Assembly: GCF_020497125.1 (NCBI RefSeq)
Contig: NC_059075.1
Coordinates: 48,285,821-48,349,820 of the forward strand
Direction: 5' to 3'
Length of the DNA: 64,000 bases
DNA from: Mauremys mutica
Lineage: Eukaryota > Chordata > Testudines > Geoemydidae
Under the pieces are notes generated by a model. The model saw only the letters and a program-made list of their open reading frames with translations, made no database searches and was not told the origin of the DNA. Below are positions 14,198 through 23,015 of the stretch, piece after piece. The position numbers were made by a program, and so were the translations under genes. Each line of letters begins with the position of its first letter. The first letter of the stretch is position 1.

Positions 14198-16243
14198 GGG
14201 TATGTCTACACTATGGGATTATTCTGACTTTATATAAACCGTTTTTTAAAAATAGATTGTATAAAGTCGAGTGCACGCGGCCACACTAAGCACATTATTT
14301 CGGCGGTGTGCGTCCATGTACCGAGGCTAGCATCGATTTCCGGAGCGTTGCACTGTGGGTAGCTATCCCGTAGCTATCCCATAGTTCCCGCAGTCTCCCC
14401 CGCCCATTGGAATTCTGGGTTGAGATCTCAATGCAAAAACAGTGTCGCGGGTGATTCTGGGTAAATGTCGTCACTCAATCCTTCCTCCGTGAAAGCAACG
14501 GCAGACAATCATTTCACGCCCTTTTTCCCTGGATTGCCCTGGCAAACGCCATAGCATGGCAACCATGCAGTCCATTTAGCCTTTTGTCACTGTCAACGTA
14601 TGTGTACTGGTTGCTGCTGACAGACACGGTACTGCAGTGCTACACAGCAGCATTCATTTGCCTTTGCAAGGTTAAAGAGACGGTTGCCAGCTATAGCACC
14701 GTCTGCAATTGGAAATTGGCGATGACGGTTATCAGTCCTTTTGTACTGTCTGCTGATATCATGGGTGCTCCTGGATGGCCTCGCTGAGGTCGGCCGGGGG
14801 CGCATGGACAAAAATGGGAATGACTCCCCAGGTCATTCCCTTCTTTATGTTTTGTCTAAAAATAGAGTCAGACCTGCCTAGAATATGGGGCAAGTGTACT
14901 AGAGAACCAGAGAGCACAGCCGCTCCAGGTCAGAGCCCCAGAGATCCCGCAGAAATGATGATGCCATTCTAGGGGGTGGCCCTGCAACAACCCCACCCAT
15001 TACTTCCCTCCTCCCCCAACCCTCCTGGACTACCGTGGCAGTGTCCCCCCATTTGTCTGATGAAGTAATAAAGAATGCAGGAATAAGAAACACTGACTTT
15101 TTAGTGAGATAAAATGAGGGGGAGTCAGCCTCCCGCTGCTATGATAGTCCAGGAAGTACAGAATCTTCATTAGACATGAAAGGGGGGGGCTGATGGAGCT
15201 CAGCCTCCAGCTGCTATGATGAGGACGGTTACCAAGCCTTTTGTACCATCTGCCGGGAATGACCAGGAGTCATTCCCATTTTTACCCAGGCGCCCCCGGC
15301 CGACCTCACCGAGGCCAGCCAGGAGCACTCACGGATGATGATGATGACGATGGATATCAGTCATTTTGCACCATCTGCCACTGGGGAGAGGATGCTGCTG
15401 TTCAGCGCTGCAGCACCCCGTCTACCAGCAGCATGCAGTAGACATAGGGTGACATTAAAAAAGGCAAGAAATGATTTTTTTCCCTTTTCTTTCAGGGCAC
15501 AGGGGAAGGGGGTAAATTGACGACATATACTCTGAGCCACCCGGGAAAATGTTTTTGACCCTTCAGGCATTGGGAGCTCACCCAAGAATGCAAATGCTTT
15601 TTGGAGACTGCGGGATAGCTGGAGTCCTCAGTCCCCCATCCCTCCCTCCATGAGCGGCCATTTGATTCTTTGGCTTTCCGTTACGCTTGTCATGCAGCAC
15701 TGTGCTGAGTCCCTGCTGTGACCTCTGTCTATCATAGCCTGGAGATTTTTTTCAAATGCTTTGGCATTTCGTCTTCTGTAACAGAGCTCTGATAGAACAG
15801 ATTCGTCTCCCCATATAGCGATTAGATCCAGTATCTCCCATACGGTCCATGCTGGAGCTCTTTTTGGATTTGGGACTGCATCGCCACCCGTGCTGATCAG
15901 AGCTCCACGCTGGGCAAACAGGAAATGAAATTCAAAAGTTTGCGGGGCTTTTCCTGTCTACCTGGCCAGTGCATCCGAGTTCAGATTGCTTTCCAGAGCG
16001 GTCACAATGGTGCACTGTGGGATACCGCCCGGAGGCCAATACCGTCGAATTGCGGCTACACTAACCCTAATCCGACATGGCAATACCGATTTCAGCGCTA
16101 CTCCCCTCGTCGGGGAGGAGTACAGAAATCGGTTTTAAGAGCCTTTTATATCGATATAAAGGGCTTCGTTGTGTGTACGGGTACAGGGTTAAATCAGTTT
16201 AACGCTGCTAAATTCGGTATAAACGCGTAGTGTAGACCAGGCC
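14198..16243. mobile_element. Harbinger-like non-autonomous DNA transposon, about 2 kb
   Basis: The left end GGGTATGTCTACACTA and the right end TAGTGTAGACCAGGCC form imperfect inverted termini of about 16 bp. TGG sits outside both ends (14195-14197 and 16244-16246), a possible 3-bp target duplication. The body is much more CpG-rich than its surroundings. Subterminal words such as CACTGTGGGTAGCTATCCCG belong to a family I associate with turtle PIF/Harbinger elements. No transposase or Myb/SANT frame remains; the longest open frame is 101 codons. It was probably mobilised in trans. The superfamily call is from memory and would need a library comparison. Confidence 0.6.
14757..15338. repeat. Internal inverted repeat of about 83 bp in the Harbinger-like element
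   Basis: The segment 14757-14841 (with GAGGTCGGCCGGGGGCGC) reappears as its reverse complement at 15256-15338 (with GCGCCCCCGGCCGACCTC). The arms differ at only about ten positions and are separated by roughly 415 bp. A direct motif ending CCTTTTGTAC plus TGTCTGC or CATCTGC also recurs at about 14722, 15225 and 15345. The interior was therefore built by local duplication and inversion. Confidence 0.75.
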
Positions 16244-17054
16244 TGGATTCAGAATCTTTATTTCATTACTAATGTTTCACAGTATCCCCCTTCATAATAC
16301 AAGGACTCAGTAGAACATGCACACACACAATTTGTGGATTCCAGATTTGAGACCCCCAACAACTTATATTAAAAACCAATAATAACAAATCACATTCCAG
16401 AAGTGGAAAGTAGATACTTGATGTTGAATACAAGTATATAAAATTTAACGTATGGCTGCCTTTGTATTTTTAACAAAAAGGTAATGATTGTAACAATTCA
16501 CCTCTTTACTTTAAAAAATAGAGACCTTCCAATGCAGTACGGCCTCCACTCCACACAGTGGCTGAATTCCCATTGCATCAGAAGAGAAATATATTCCAAT
16601 GTGAGTGATGGAAAAATCAAATAATAAATTTGTGTGATACACTGAACATAGACTATAACTGGTGAGGCAAATATTTCTGAATATCAGCCTGAAAATATTT
16701 CATTGCTACATATTTGGGAGCATGCACATCAAAACAGGGTTGGTGAGTGGGGCATTTTCCAAGCCTAATGAGAACATTCAAGCCAATAAATGGCTGCAGT
16801 TAAGACTTTCAACTGTGTGACTCAGCTATACTGCAGACATTTTTGGATGCTACCAGAAACAACTTTGCTGCTCTCCCTTCTGTGCTTCCTGGAAGAGACT
16901 AAACAAAGGTTAAACAAAGTCACTGTTCCAAACAACATCAACAAAATCAAAGTCCTTCAAGTTAACATTTTGTAGATTAGCATGGGTGGGTACTGTATGA
17001 GAACCACCAAATGACAAGCTCTCAGTTTCTGCTGCTATCTTCACTGCTTATTGC

Positions 17055-17265
17055 TAAGGCTACATTTTAGTCACGAGTATTTTTAGACCTGTCCATGACT
17101 TGTACTATAGACCACTGACTAAATCTTGAGTGCTCTGGGGCTTGGGGCAGCCCGGGGGCTCTGCGGGTGCTTTGGGGGTGGGGGACAACCTGTGGGAGCC
17201 GCAGGTGCTCTGTGGGTGGGGGGCAGCCTGGGGGAGCGGCGGTTGGTGGTGCGCAGCCCAGGACT
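17055..17265. mobile_element. GC-rich DNA-transposon scrap
   Basis: AAGGCTACATTTTAGTCACG at 17055 resembles the terminus of a turtle DNA transposon. It is followed by a G-rich minisatellite-like stretch (17125-17260) with repeats of GGTGCTCTG and GGGGCAGCC types. The opposite terminus is not visible. The short open frames on both strands here are compositional. Confidence 0.4.
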
Positions 17266-18361
17266 GACTTACTAATTTATACAGTGGAATCACGGTGTTT
17301 TAAATGTACAGAAGGTTTTCCAGACCAGAGGAGAAAGCAGAATTTTCCTCATTTTATGTGCAAACAACATTTTCAGAGTGTGGGAGAAATCACCTTATCT
17401 CAAACACAATCACAGCAGGTGCAAAGCACCAGAAGACATTCTTCCGGACATTTTTTTTTTAAAGAGACATCTACTGCCCTTTATACTACTTGAAAAGCAA
17501 TAGGGGGGATGTACTCAGGAAGTACTGTGCAAATCACTTTACTGAGCTTCCTAAATCTGTGTCCCTCGCGATAGAAGAGGGGGCAGGAGCCTGGCCTGTA
17601 AACCCTTTCTCACAGCAAAAACCAGACACCAACCTTTGGATCCGGGGTTCTTCCACAGATCACCCATATCCCCTTTATGACACAGGGTTTCCTGCAATGC
17701 TTGCTCATCACACCTCCAACTCCTAAAAGATTGCAAGGTCAGAGGCTGGATAGTGCTGGTTCCACCAACAATATTTACCACAAGGCTTTTCTTGAACCAT
17801 TGTGCTGCGGTTCACACAGTTATCTGGTGAGATGATGGCACTAGATCTATAACTTTTCAGTACACTGTTTTGGGGTGACTAATGGATTTTTGTACTTGAA
17901 ATAAGAAGTCTCCTCAAGAACATTGTCTTTATCAGAGGGTCTTAACTGTTCAAACTTCCCAACAAGCTTGTTGTGGGAGTCATTTATTATATCAGTGACA
18001 TCAAGATCAATACCAATTTTACCAATTTTACACCTACCTTTCTGTCTTTGGGTCCCCAAGTGGTTTCCCTTCCACAGGAAAATCGTGGCTTTAAACAGCT
18101 GAACTTAAATAAACCTGAATGGAACTTCATGGGACAAAGAAAAGGTACTTCCCTTAGCTGAGGACTCTTTGCACCTTTGTTCATCAGGGAGAAATCATTT
18201 TTTTTTACTCTAAACATAGTTTATTGGGTCCATGAAGGCTAGGCTTAAAAGTCATACTCTTAGCTTGTACTAATACAGCTAGCACATAACCACTGCGCAC
18301 CCAAAACTAATATTTAATACTACACAGGAAGTGGCATGACTAGGCCATTTCAGACTGGATT
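17266..18361. other. Non-coding stretch without recognised feature
   Basis: Short open frames only (108 codons or fewer), with no domain, terminal repeat or tRNA-like box recognised. Confidence 0.4.
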
Positions 18362-18399
18362 CTATGTCCCACAATAATGGGTCAGACCAATGGTCCATC

Positions 18400-18592
18400 T
18401 ATTGTGTATTTGGTTGTCATGGGTTTTGTTACTATGGCAACTGAGTTAGACTATTAAGGGATAGCTCAGCCGGTTTCAACCGGCTGAGTGAGCTCTCTGT
18501 ATATCTGTAAATAAAATGGAGGTTTTGGTTAGCTGTCTGCTCTCTGGCCTCAAGTGATTGCTTCCTACACCGGCTGCCCCAAGGATATAACA
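18400..18592 (+). repeat. 5' LTR of the gypsy element
   Basis: 193 bp, ending ATAACA. It starts TATTGTG where the 3' LTR starts TGTTGTG, and that is the only difference I find between the two. An AATAAA signal lies at 18510-18515 and an AT-rich TGTATATCTG at 18498-18507 could be the core promoter region. A perfect hairpin is listed separately. The changed second base damages the canonical TG terminus of this copy. Confidence 0.95.
18465..18488. promoter_or_regulatory. Perfect palindrome in the LTR
   Basis: CTCAGCCGGTT is followed by TC and then AACCGGCTGAG, an 11-bp perfect inverted repeat with a 2-base spacer. It is repeated unchanged in the 3' LTR at 22888-22911. It lies upstream of the AATAAA signal. 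A dimeric transcription-factor site and an RNA hairpin in the transcript ends are both possible. The function is unknown. Confidence 0.6.
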
Positions 18593-18593
18593 C

Positions 18594-18611
18594 TGGCGAC
18601 GAGGGTGAGAC
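18594..18611 (+). promoter_or_regulatory. Primer-binding site, probably tRNA-Ser
   Basis: One base after the 5' LTR the sequence reads TGGCGACGAGGGTGAG. TGG complements the CCA tail, and CGACGAGG complements the 3' acceptor end of vertebrate tRNA-Ser(GCU) as I remember it. The position is right for priming minus-strand DNA synthesis. Confidence 0.65.
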
Positions 18612-18716
18612 TCCGGTGCTGCTCCAGTAACAGAAGGAAGTAGAAGTCAAGGTAAAGAACAAACAAACAAAAAAAGCTGCTTGTTTGCACTGACTGTGAA
18701 AGTGAAACTAAAAATC

Positions 18717-20000
18717 ATGGCTACTCTGACCAGGCCCCTGGAGCCTTTTGATGAGAATACAGAGCAGTGGCATGTGTATACTGAGCGTTTTGAGCTTTTT
18801 GGTATTGCAAATGACATTACAGAAGCGAAGAAGGTGCCAATATTCTTAACTGTTGTAGGGGCTAAAACCTACTCCCTGCTACGCAGCTTGCTACACCCTG
18901 TTAAGCCTGAGACTAAATCTTACAGTGACATTGTGGAAATCCTGGGGTCTCATTTCTCCCCAAAACCACTGGTAATTGCTGAAAGATATAGGTTCCACAA
19001 AAGAGACCAAAAGGAAGATGAAAGAGTTGTACAATTTGTAGCCATTTTAAAAAAGCTAGCAGAACACTGTGAATTTAAAGAGATGTTAAATGATGCCCTG
19101 CGTGACAGGTTAGTGTGTGGCCTCTGCAGTGAAGCTATACTGAAGCGCCTACTGACAGAGGCTCAGCTTACATTACAGAAGGCTGTTGATATTGCTGTCT
19201 CCATGGAACTGGCTACAAGGGAGGCACAATACATCGGTGTATCCCCTAGGGTGCAAAAAGTGTCACAAGAACTGACCCACAAAACGGTGCAGAGTCAAGA
19301 ATGTTACCGCTGTGGTAAGCTGGGTCACCAGGCATCAGAATGCTGGTGTAAGGACCTGGTGTGTCGACACTGTGGCAAAAAGGGACACATTGAGTATGCC
19401 TGTAAACAAAAGAAAAAGAGGCCTGTGGTCTGGCCGACAAAAAGAGGAACCTTGCATACCCTAGAGCAGACCCAGGATGATCAAGGTGACACCTCCTCAC
19501 AAGAGGAAATGCCACTGCATGTTTTGTCTTTGGCAGCGGGCTCACATGAATACTGGGTAACCCCCTTATTGGAGGGCAAACCTATACACATGGAACTAGA
19601 CACCGGTGCAGCTGTCTCGCTGGTTCCTGAGACTGTGTATAAGGAAAAGCGACAGCATCTTCCGCTTAAGGCAACAAAAACTGTTCTGAAGACGTATACA
19701 GGTGAAGCTGTGCCCATGTTGGGCACTATTGATGTTAAGGTGGAGCTCAATGGACAGGCGGCTAAATTGCCACTGTTTGTGGTGAGAGGTGACTACCCAG
19801 CCTTAATGGGTAGGTCTTGGCTTGGGAAGATTCAGCTGAATTGGGCAGAAGTGCACCGGATGACTAAAGAAGAAACCAGTCTAACCCCTATACTAAGGAA
19901 ACATGCTGCTGTTTTTGGAGATGATTTGGGAAGTATGAAGGGAATCACTGTGACATTGAACATTAAACCTGGCAGTCCACCAAAATATCTGAAAACCTGA
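18717..20000 (+). pseudogene. gag-protease part of gypsy polyprotein, ends at in-frame TGA
   Basis: Structural Gag and aspartic protease of the retrotransposon, acting in the cytoplasmic particle. I choose ATG 18717 (context AATCATGGC) because upstream in-frame triplets are not ATG and because the peptide starting MATLTRPLEPF resembles other gypsy Gag starts. Residues 1-190 are Gag-like. Two CCHC zinc knuckles begin near residues 196 (CYRCGKLGHQASEC) and 216 (CRHCGKKGHIEYAC). The protease motif LDTGAAVSLV has its catalytic Asp near residue 295. The frame meets TGA at 19998-20000, just before the reverse transcriptase, and then continues open in the same frame. The TGA is one C-to-T step from a CGA arginine codon. 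Gag and protease could still be made from this copy if it is transcribed. Confidence 0.85.
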
Positions 20001-22154
20001 ACTGTGCCATATGCCATCAGGCCAAAAGTTGAAGCAGACCTGGAGCGCCTGGTCACCAATGGAGTCCTAATACCAGTTACCCATAGCTCATGGGCCACTC
20101 CTATCGTTCCAATAGTGAAGAAAGATGGCTCTCTCCGGATTTGCGGTGATTTTAAAGTCACTGTCAACCCAGTGTTGTGTGCAGAGCAATACCCGCTTCC
20201 CCGCATCGATGACCTCTTCGCAGGCCTGGCTGGGGGACAAAAGTTCAGTAAGATTGATCTGAGTCAAGCATATTTACAGATGCACGTCGATGAAAAGTCC
20301 CAAGAGCTGTTGACTATTGTGACTCATAAGGGGCTTTATCCATACTGTCGCCTACCCTTCGGAATCACATCGGCTCCCGCCCTGTTCCAGAGGGCTATGG
20401 ACCAGATCTTGTGTGGCTTGTCAGGAGTTCAGTGCTATCTGGATGATATCCTGGTCACTGGAAGAAATGAAGAGGATCACTTAAAGAATTTAGAGGCTAC
20501 CCTACAAAGACTGGAAGAGTATGGCCTACGAGTTCGCAAAGACAAGTGTGAATTCTTCAAGCCCTCTGTTGAATATTTGGGACACATCATCGATTCTGCA
20601 GGTCTTCATAAGGCCCCTGCAAAAGTTAAAGCTATTGTGGGGGCTCCCCCACCTCGAAATGTAAGCCAGCTGCGCTCATTTCTAGGACTACTGAACTATT
20701 ACGGGAAGTTCATCTCACAGTTAGCCATACTGCTAAAACCACTTCATGAGCTCCTTGGGCAGAACAAAGCCTGGAAGTGGACTGAAGCCTGTGATGTTGC
20801 ATTTAACAAAGCTAAGGATGCATTGTTAAATTCTGAAGTTCTAACGCACTTTGATCCATCCTTACCCCTGCAATTGGCCTGCGATGCTTCCCCTTATGGA
20901 GTGGGAGCGGTCGTGTCACACATTATGCCTTCGGGAGAAGAAAGACCTATTGCTTTTGCTTCACGCACTCTAAGCAAAGCAGAAACTAACTACGCCCAAA
21001 TCGAACGTGAGGCATTAGGAATTGTTTTTGGAATTAGAAAGTTTCATCAGTACCTGTTTGGGCGAAAGTTTACTCTTCTTACAGACCATCGACCTCTGAC
21101 ATCAATTTTTGGACCCTACACAGGCATTCCCCCATTAGCTGCTAGTCGTATGCAACGTTGGGCATTGATACTTTCTGCACACACATATGAAATCAAATAT
21201 CGGAAATCCACTCTGCACGGCAATGCAGATGGCCTCTCAAGGTTGCCTTTACCGGTCAAACATCAAGATAGTGCCCAAAAGGAAATCTTCTACTTTGAAC
21301 AGGTAGAGAATACACCCATCACTGCTACTCAGATAAAGAAGGCAACCCGCGTTGACCCAGTATTATCCCAAGTTATGGACCTGGTGATGCATGGAAAATC
21401 TCGACAAACCTCTCCGGTCTCACCCGACCTTGTTCCCTACATGTCCAGGCGGACGGAGTTATCGGTCCAATCTGGTTGTTTGTTGTGGGGGAGGCGTGTC
21501 ATTATTCCACCACCCCTGAGATCACAGATGTTAGAACAGCTACATTCCGGTCACTGTGGAATAGTGCGCATGAAGGAAATTGCACGAAGCTATTTTTGGT
21601 GGCCTAGATTGGACAGTGCTATTGAAGAGAAGGCAAAAGCTTGTATGTCATGTCAGGGTGTAAGAAATGCACCCCAGTGGGCACCCCTGCACCCATGGGA
21701 CTGGCCTGAAAACCCATGGCAACGTATTCACGTTGACTTTGCTAGCCCCCTTGAAGGAAGCATGTTTTTGGTGGCAGTAGATGCCCATTCTAAATGGCCA
21801 GAAGTCTCTATAATGCAGTCCACTACTGCAGAGAGTACTATCCAAAAACTACGAGGACTCTTTAGTCGTTTTGGTCTGCCAGAACAACTTGTGAGTGACA
21901 ACGGACCGCAGTTCGTCTCTCAGGAGTTTCAAAATTTTATGAAGGCAAATGGGATACACCACATCACGTCAGCACCATATCATCCGTCCACCAACGGATT
22001 AGCTGAAAGATTTGTGCAGACAATGAAAAACGCTTTGAAATCAGCACAGGGACAACACTCCATTCAAAAGCGTCTGGATACCTTCTTACTTTCCTATAGA
22101 AACACACCTCATGCTACGACCCAGGCTTCCCCAGCCTTTCTAATGATGGGATGA
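20001..22154 (+). pseudogene. Reverse transcriptase, RNase H and integrase part of gypsy polyprotein
   Basis: Same frame as gag-protease, lying between two in-frame TGA codons. The reverse transcriptase has LPFGITSAPALFQ and the catalytic YLDD at 20436-20447. The RNase H part has Asp in ACDASPYGVG (20883) and in TDHRPL (21084). The integrase has an HHCC zinc-binding region (about 21540-21655, ending CMSC) and the catalytic triad Asp 21735, Asp 21897 and Glu 22005, giving the spacing D-x35-E. All the active-site residues I can check are present, so the enzyme core reads as recently functional. The first TGA separates it from any start codon, and the second (22152-22154) cuts off the integrase C-terminus. 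Both TGAs are one C-to-T change from CGA. With no ATG context of its own, this part would need readthrough or re-initiation. Confidence 0.9.
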
Positions 22155-22691
22155 CAGCTGCGCACTTGCTTTGATCTGCTGAAACCTTCTGAACCCAGAC
22201 AAACTGTGCAACGTCAGCAGCAATATCAAGTCATCAGACGGGCACCCAGAGCAAAAGACCGAACCTTTAGCCCAGGACAGCCAGTTTTGGCTCGGAATTA
22301 TACTTCCAGAGCTAAATGGGTCCCGGCCACAGTCATCACTCAAACAGGACCTGTTTCCTATACAGTCCGGACTGCAGAGAATCTTACCTGGCGGCGACAT
22401 GTAGATCAGCTGTTGCCAGGTCATGCCAGTCTTCAGGACCCATCTGCAGTTGAGGGGTCTGACTTCACCCCTCCTGGTGAGACACCGAATCATGAGTCAC
22501 CTGTTCCTGACTGTTCTCCTCCATAACTGCCGGCAGCTGAGATACCCCTTTGCCCAGCACGAGCTGATACCACCTCCTCACCTATTCGTGCTGCGGACCT
22601 TGAGCCCCTAGTACTTTCGGGTGCAACAACACCAGATGTTCGCCGTAATCCACCTAGAGACAGAAGGCCTCCTCATCGGCTGGATCTTTAG
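22155..22691 (+). pseudogene. Integrase C-terminal part of gypsy polyprotein
   Basis: The same frame continues after the TGA at 22152-22154. It contains a GPY/F-type module around 22345-22420 (GPVSYTVRTAEN, then WRRHVDQLLPG). It meets a TAA at 22524-22526 and then stays open to a TAG at 22689-22691, ending in the proline- and arginine-rich tail PPRDRRPPHRLDL, which is typical of gypsy polyprotein ends. I therefore place the natural end at 22691 and treat the TAA as a third nonsense mutation (one C-to-T change from CAA). No chromodomain is visible. Confidence 0.75.
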
Positions 22692-22807
22692 TTAGGGCGA
22701 ACCCACGGTTATGGGGCAAAATAATCCCCAGGGTTTAGCCGGGAATGGAGGCAGTCTACCCTCCTTCTCTAGTTTAGTGTGTGTTTTATTTAGGGGATGT
22801 TCTTATT

Positions 22808-22820
22808 AGGGGGGGAGGAA
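22808..22820 (+). promoter_or_regulatory. Polypurine tract of the gypsy element
   Basis: AGGGGGGGAGGAA lies two bases before the 3' LTR. This is the expected primer site for plus-strand DNA synthesis. Confidence 0.85.
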
Positions 22821-22822
22821 TA

Positions 22823-23015
22823 TGTTGTGTATTTGGTTGTCATGGGTTTTGTTACTATGGCAACTGAGTTAGACTATTAAGGGATAGCTCAGCCGGTTTC
22901 AACCGGCTGAGTGAGCTCTCTGTATATCTGTAAATAAAATGGAGGTTTTGGTTAGCTGTCTGCTCTCTGGCCTCAAGTGATTGCTTCCTACACCGGCTGC
23001 CCCAAGGATATAACA
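22823..23015 (+). repeat. 3' LTR of the gypsy element
   Basis: 193 bp, TGTTGTG to ATAACA, with intact TG and CA termini. It matches the 5' LTR except at base 2. AATAAA is at 22933-22938 and the palindrome at 22888-22911. The target duplication CCATC follows at 23016-23020. Confidence 0.95.

Larger units (their letters stand above)
18400..23015 (+). mobile_element. Complete Ty3/gypsy LTR retrotransposon
   Basis: A 4,616-bp element with two 193-bp LTRs, primer-binding site, one gag-pol frame, polypurine tract and 5-bp target duplications CCATC (18395-18399 and 23016-23020). The domain order Gag, protease, reverse transcriptase, RNase H, integrase is the Ty3/gypsy order. No envelope frame is present. 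The LTRs differ at one base, so insertion was recent on an evolutionary scale. The gag-pol frame has three in-frame stops (19998-20000, 22152-22154 and 22524-22526) and cannot give a full polyprotein. The element sits inside an old CR1. Confidence 0.95.

Noticed and set aside
18465..18488. LTR palindrome read as a bacterial-type terminator
   Set aside because: The context is a vertebrate retrotransposon LTR, so intrinsic termination does not apply. There is also no T run after the hairpin.
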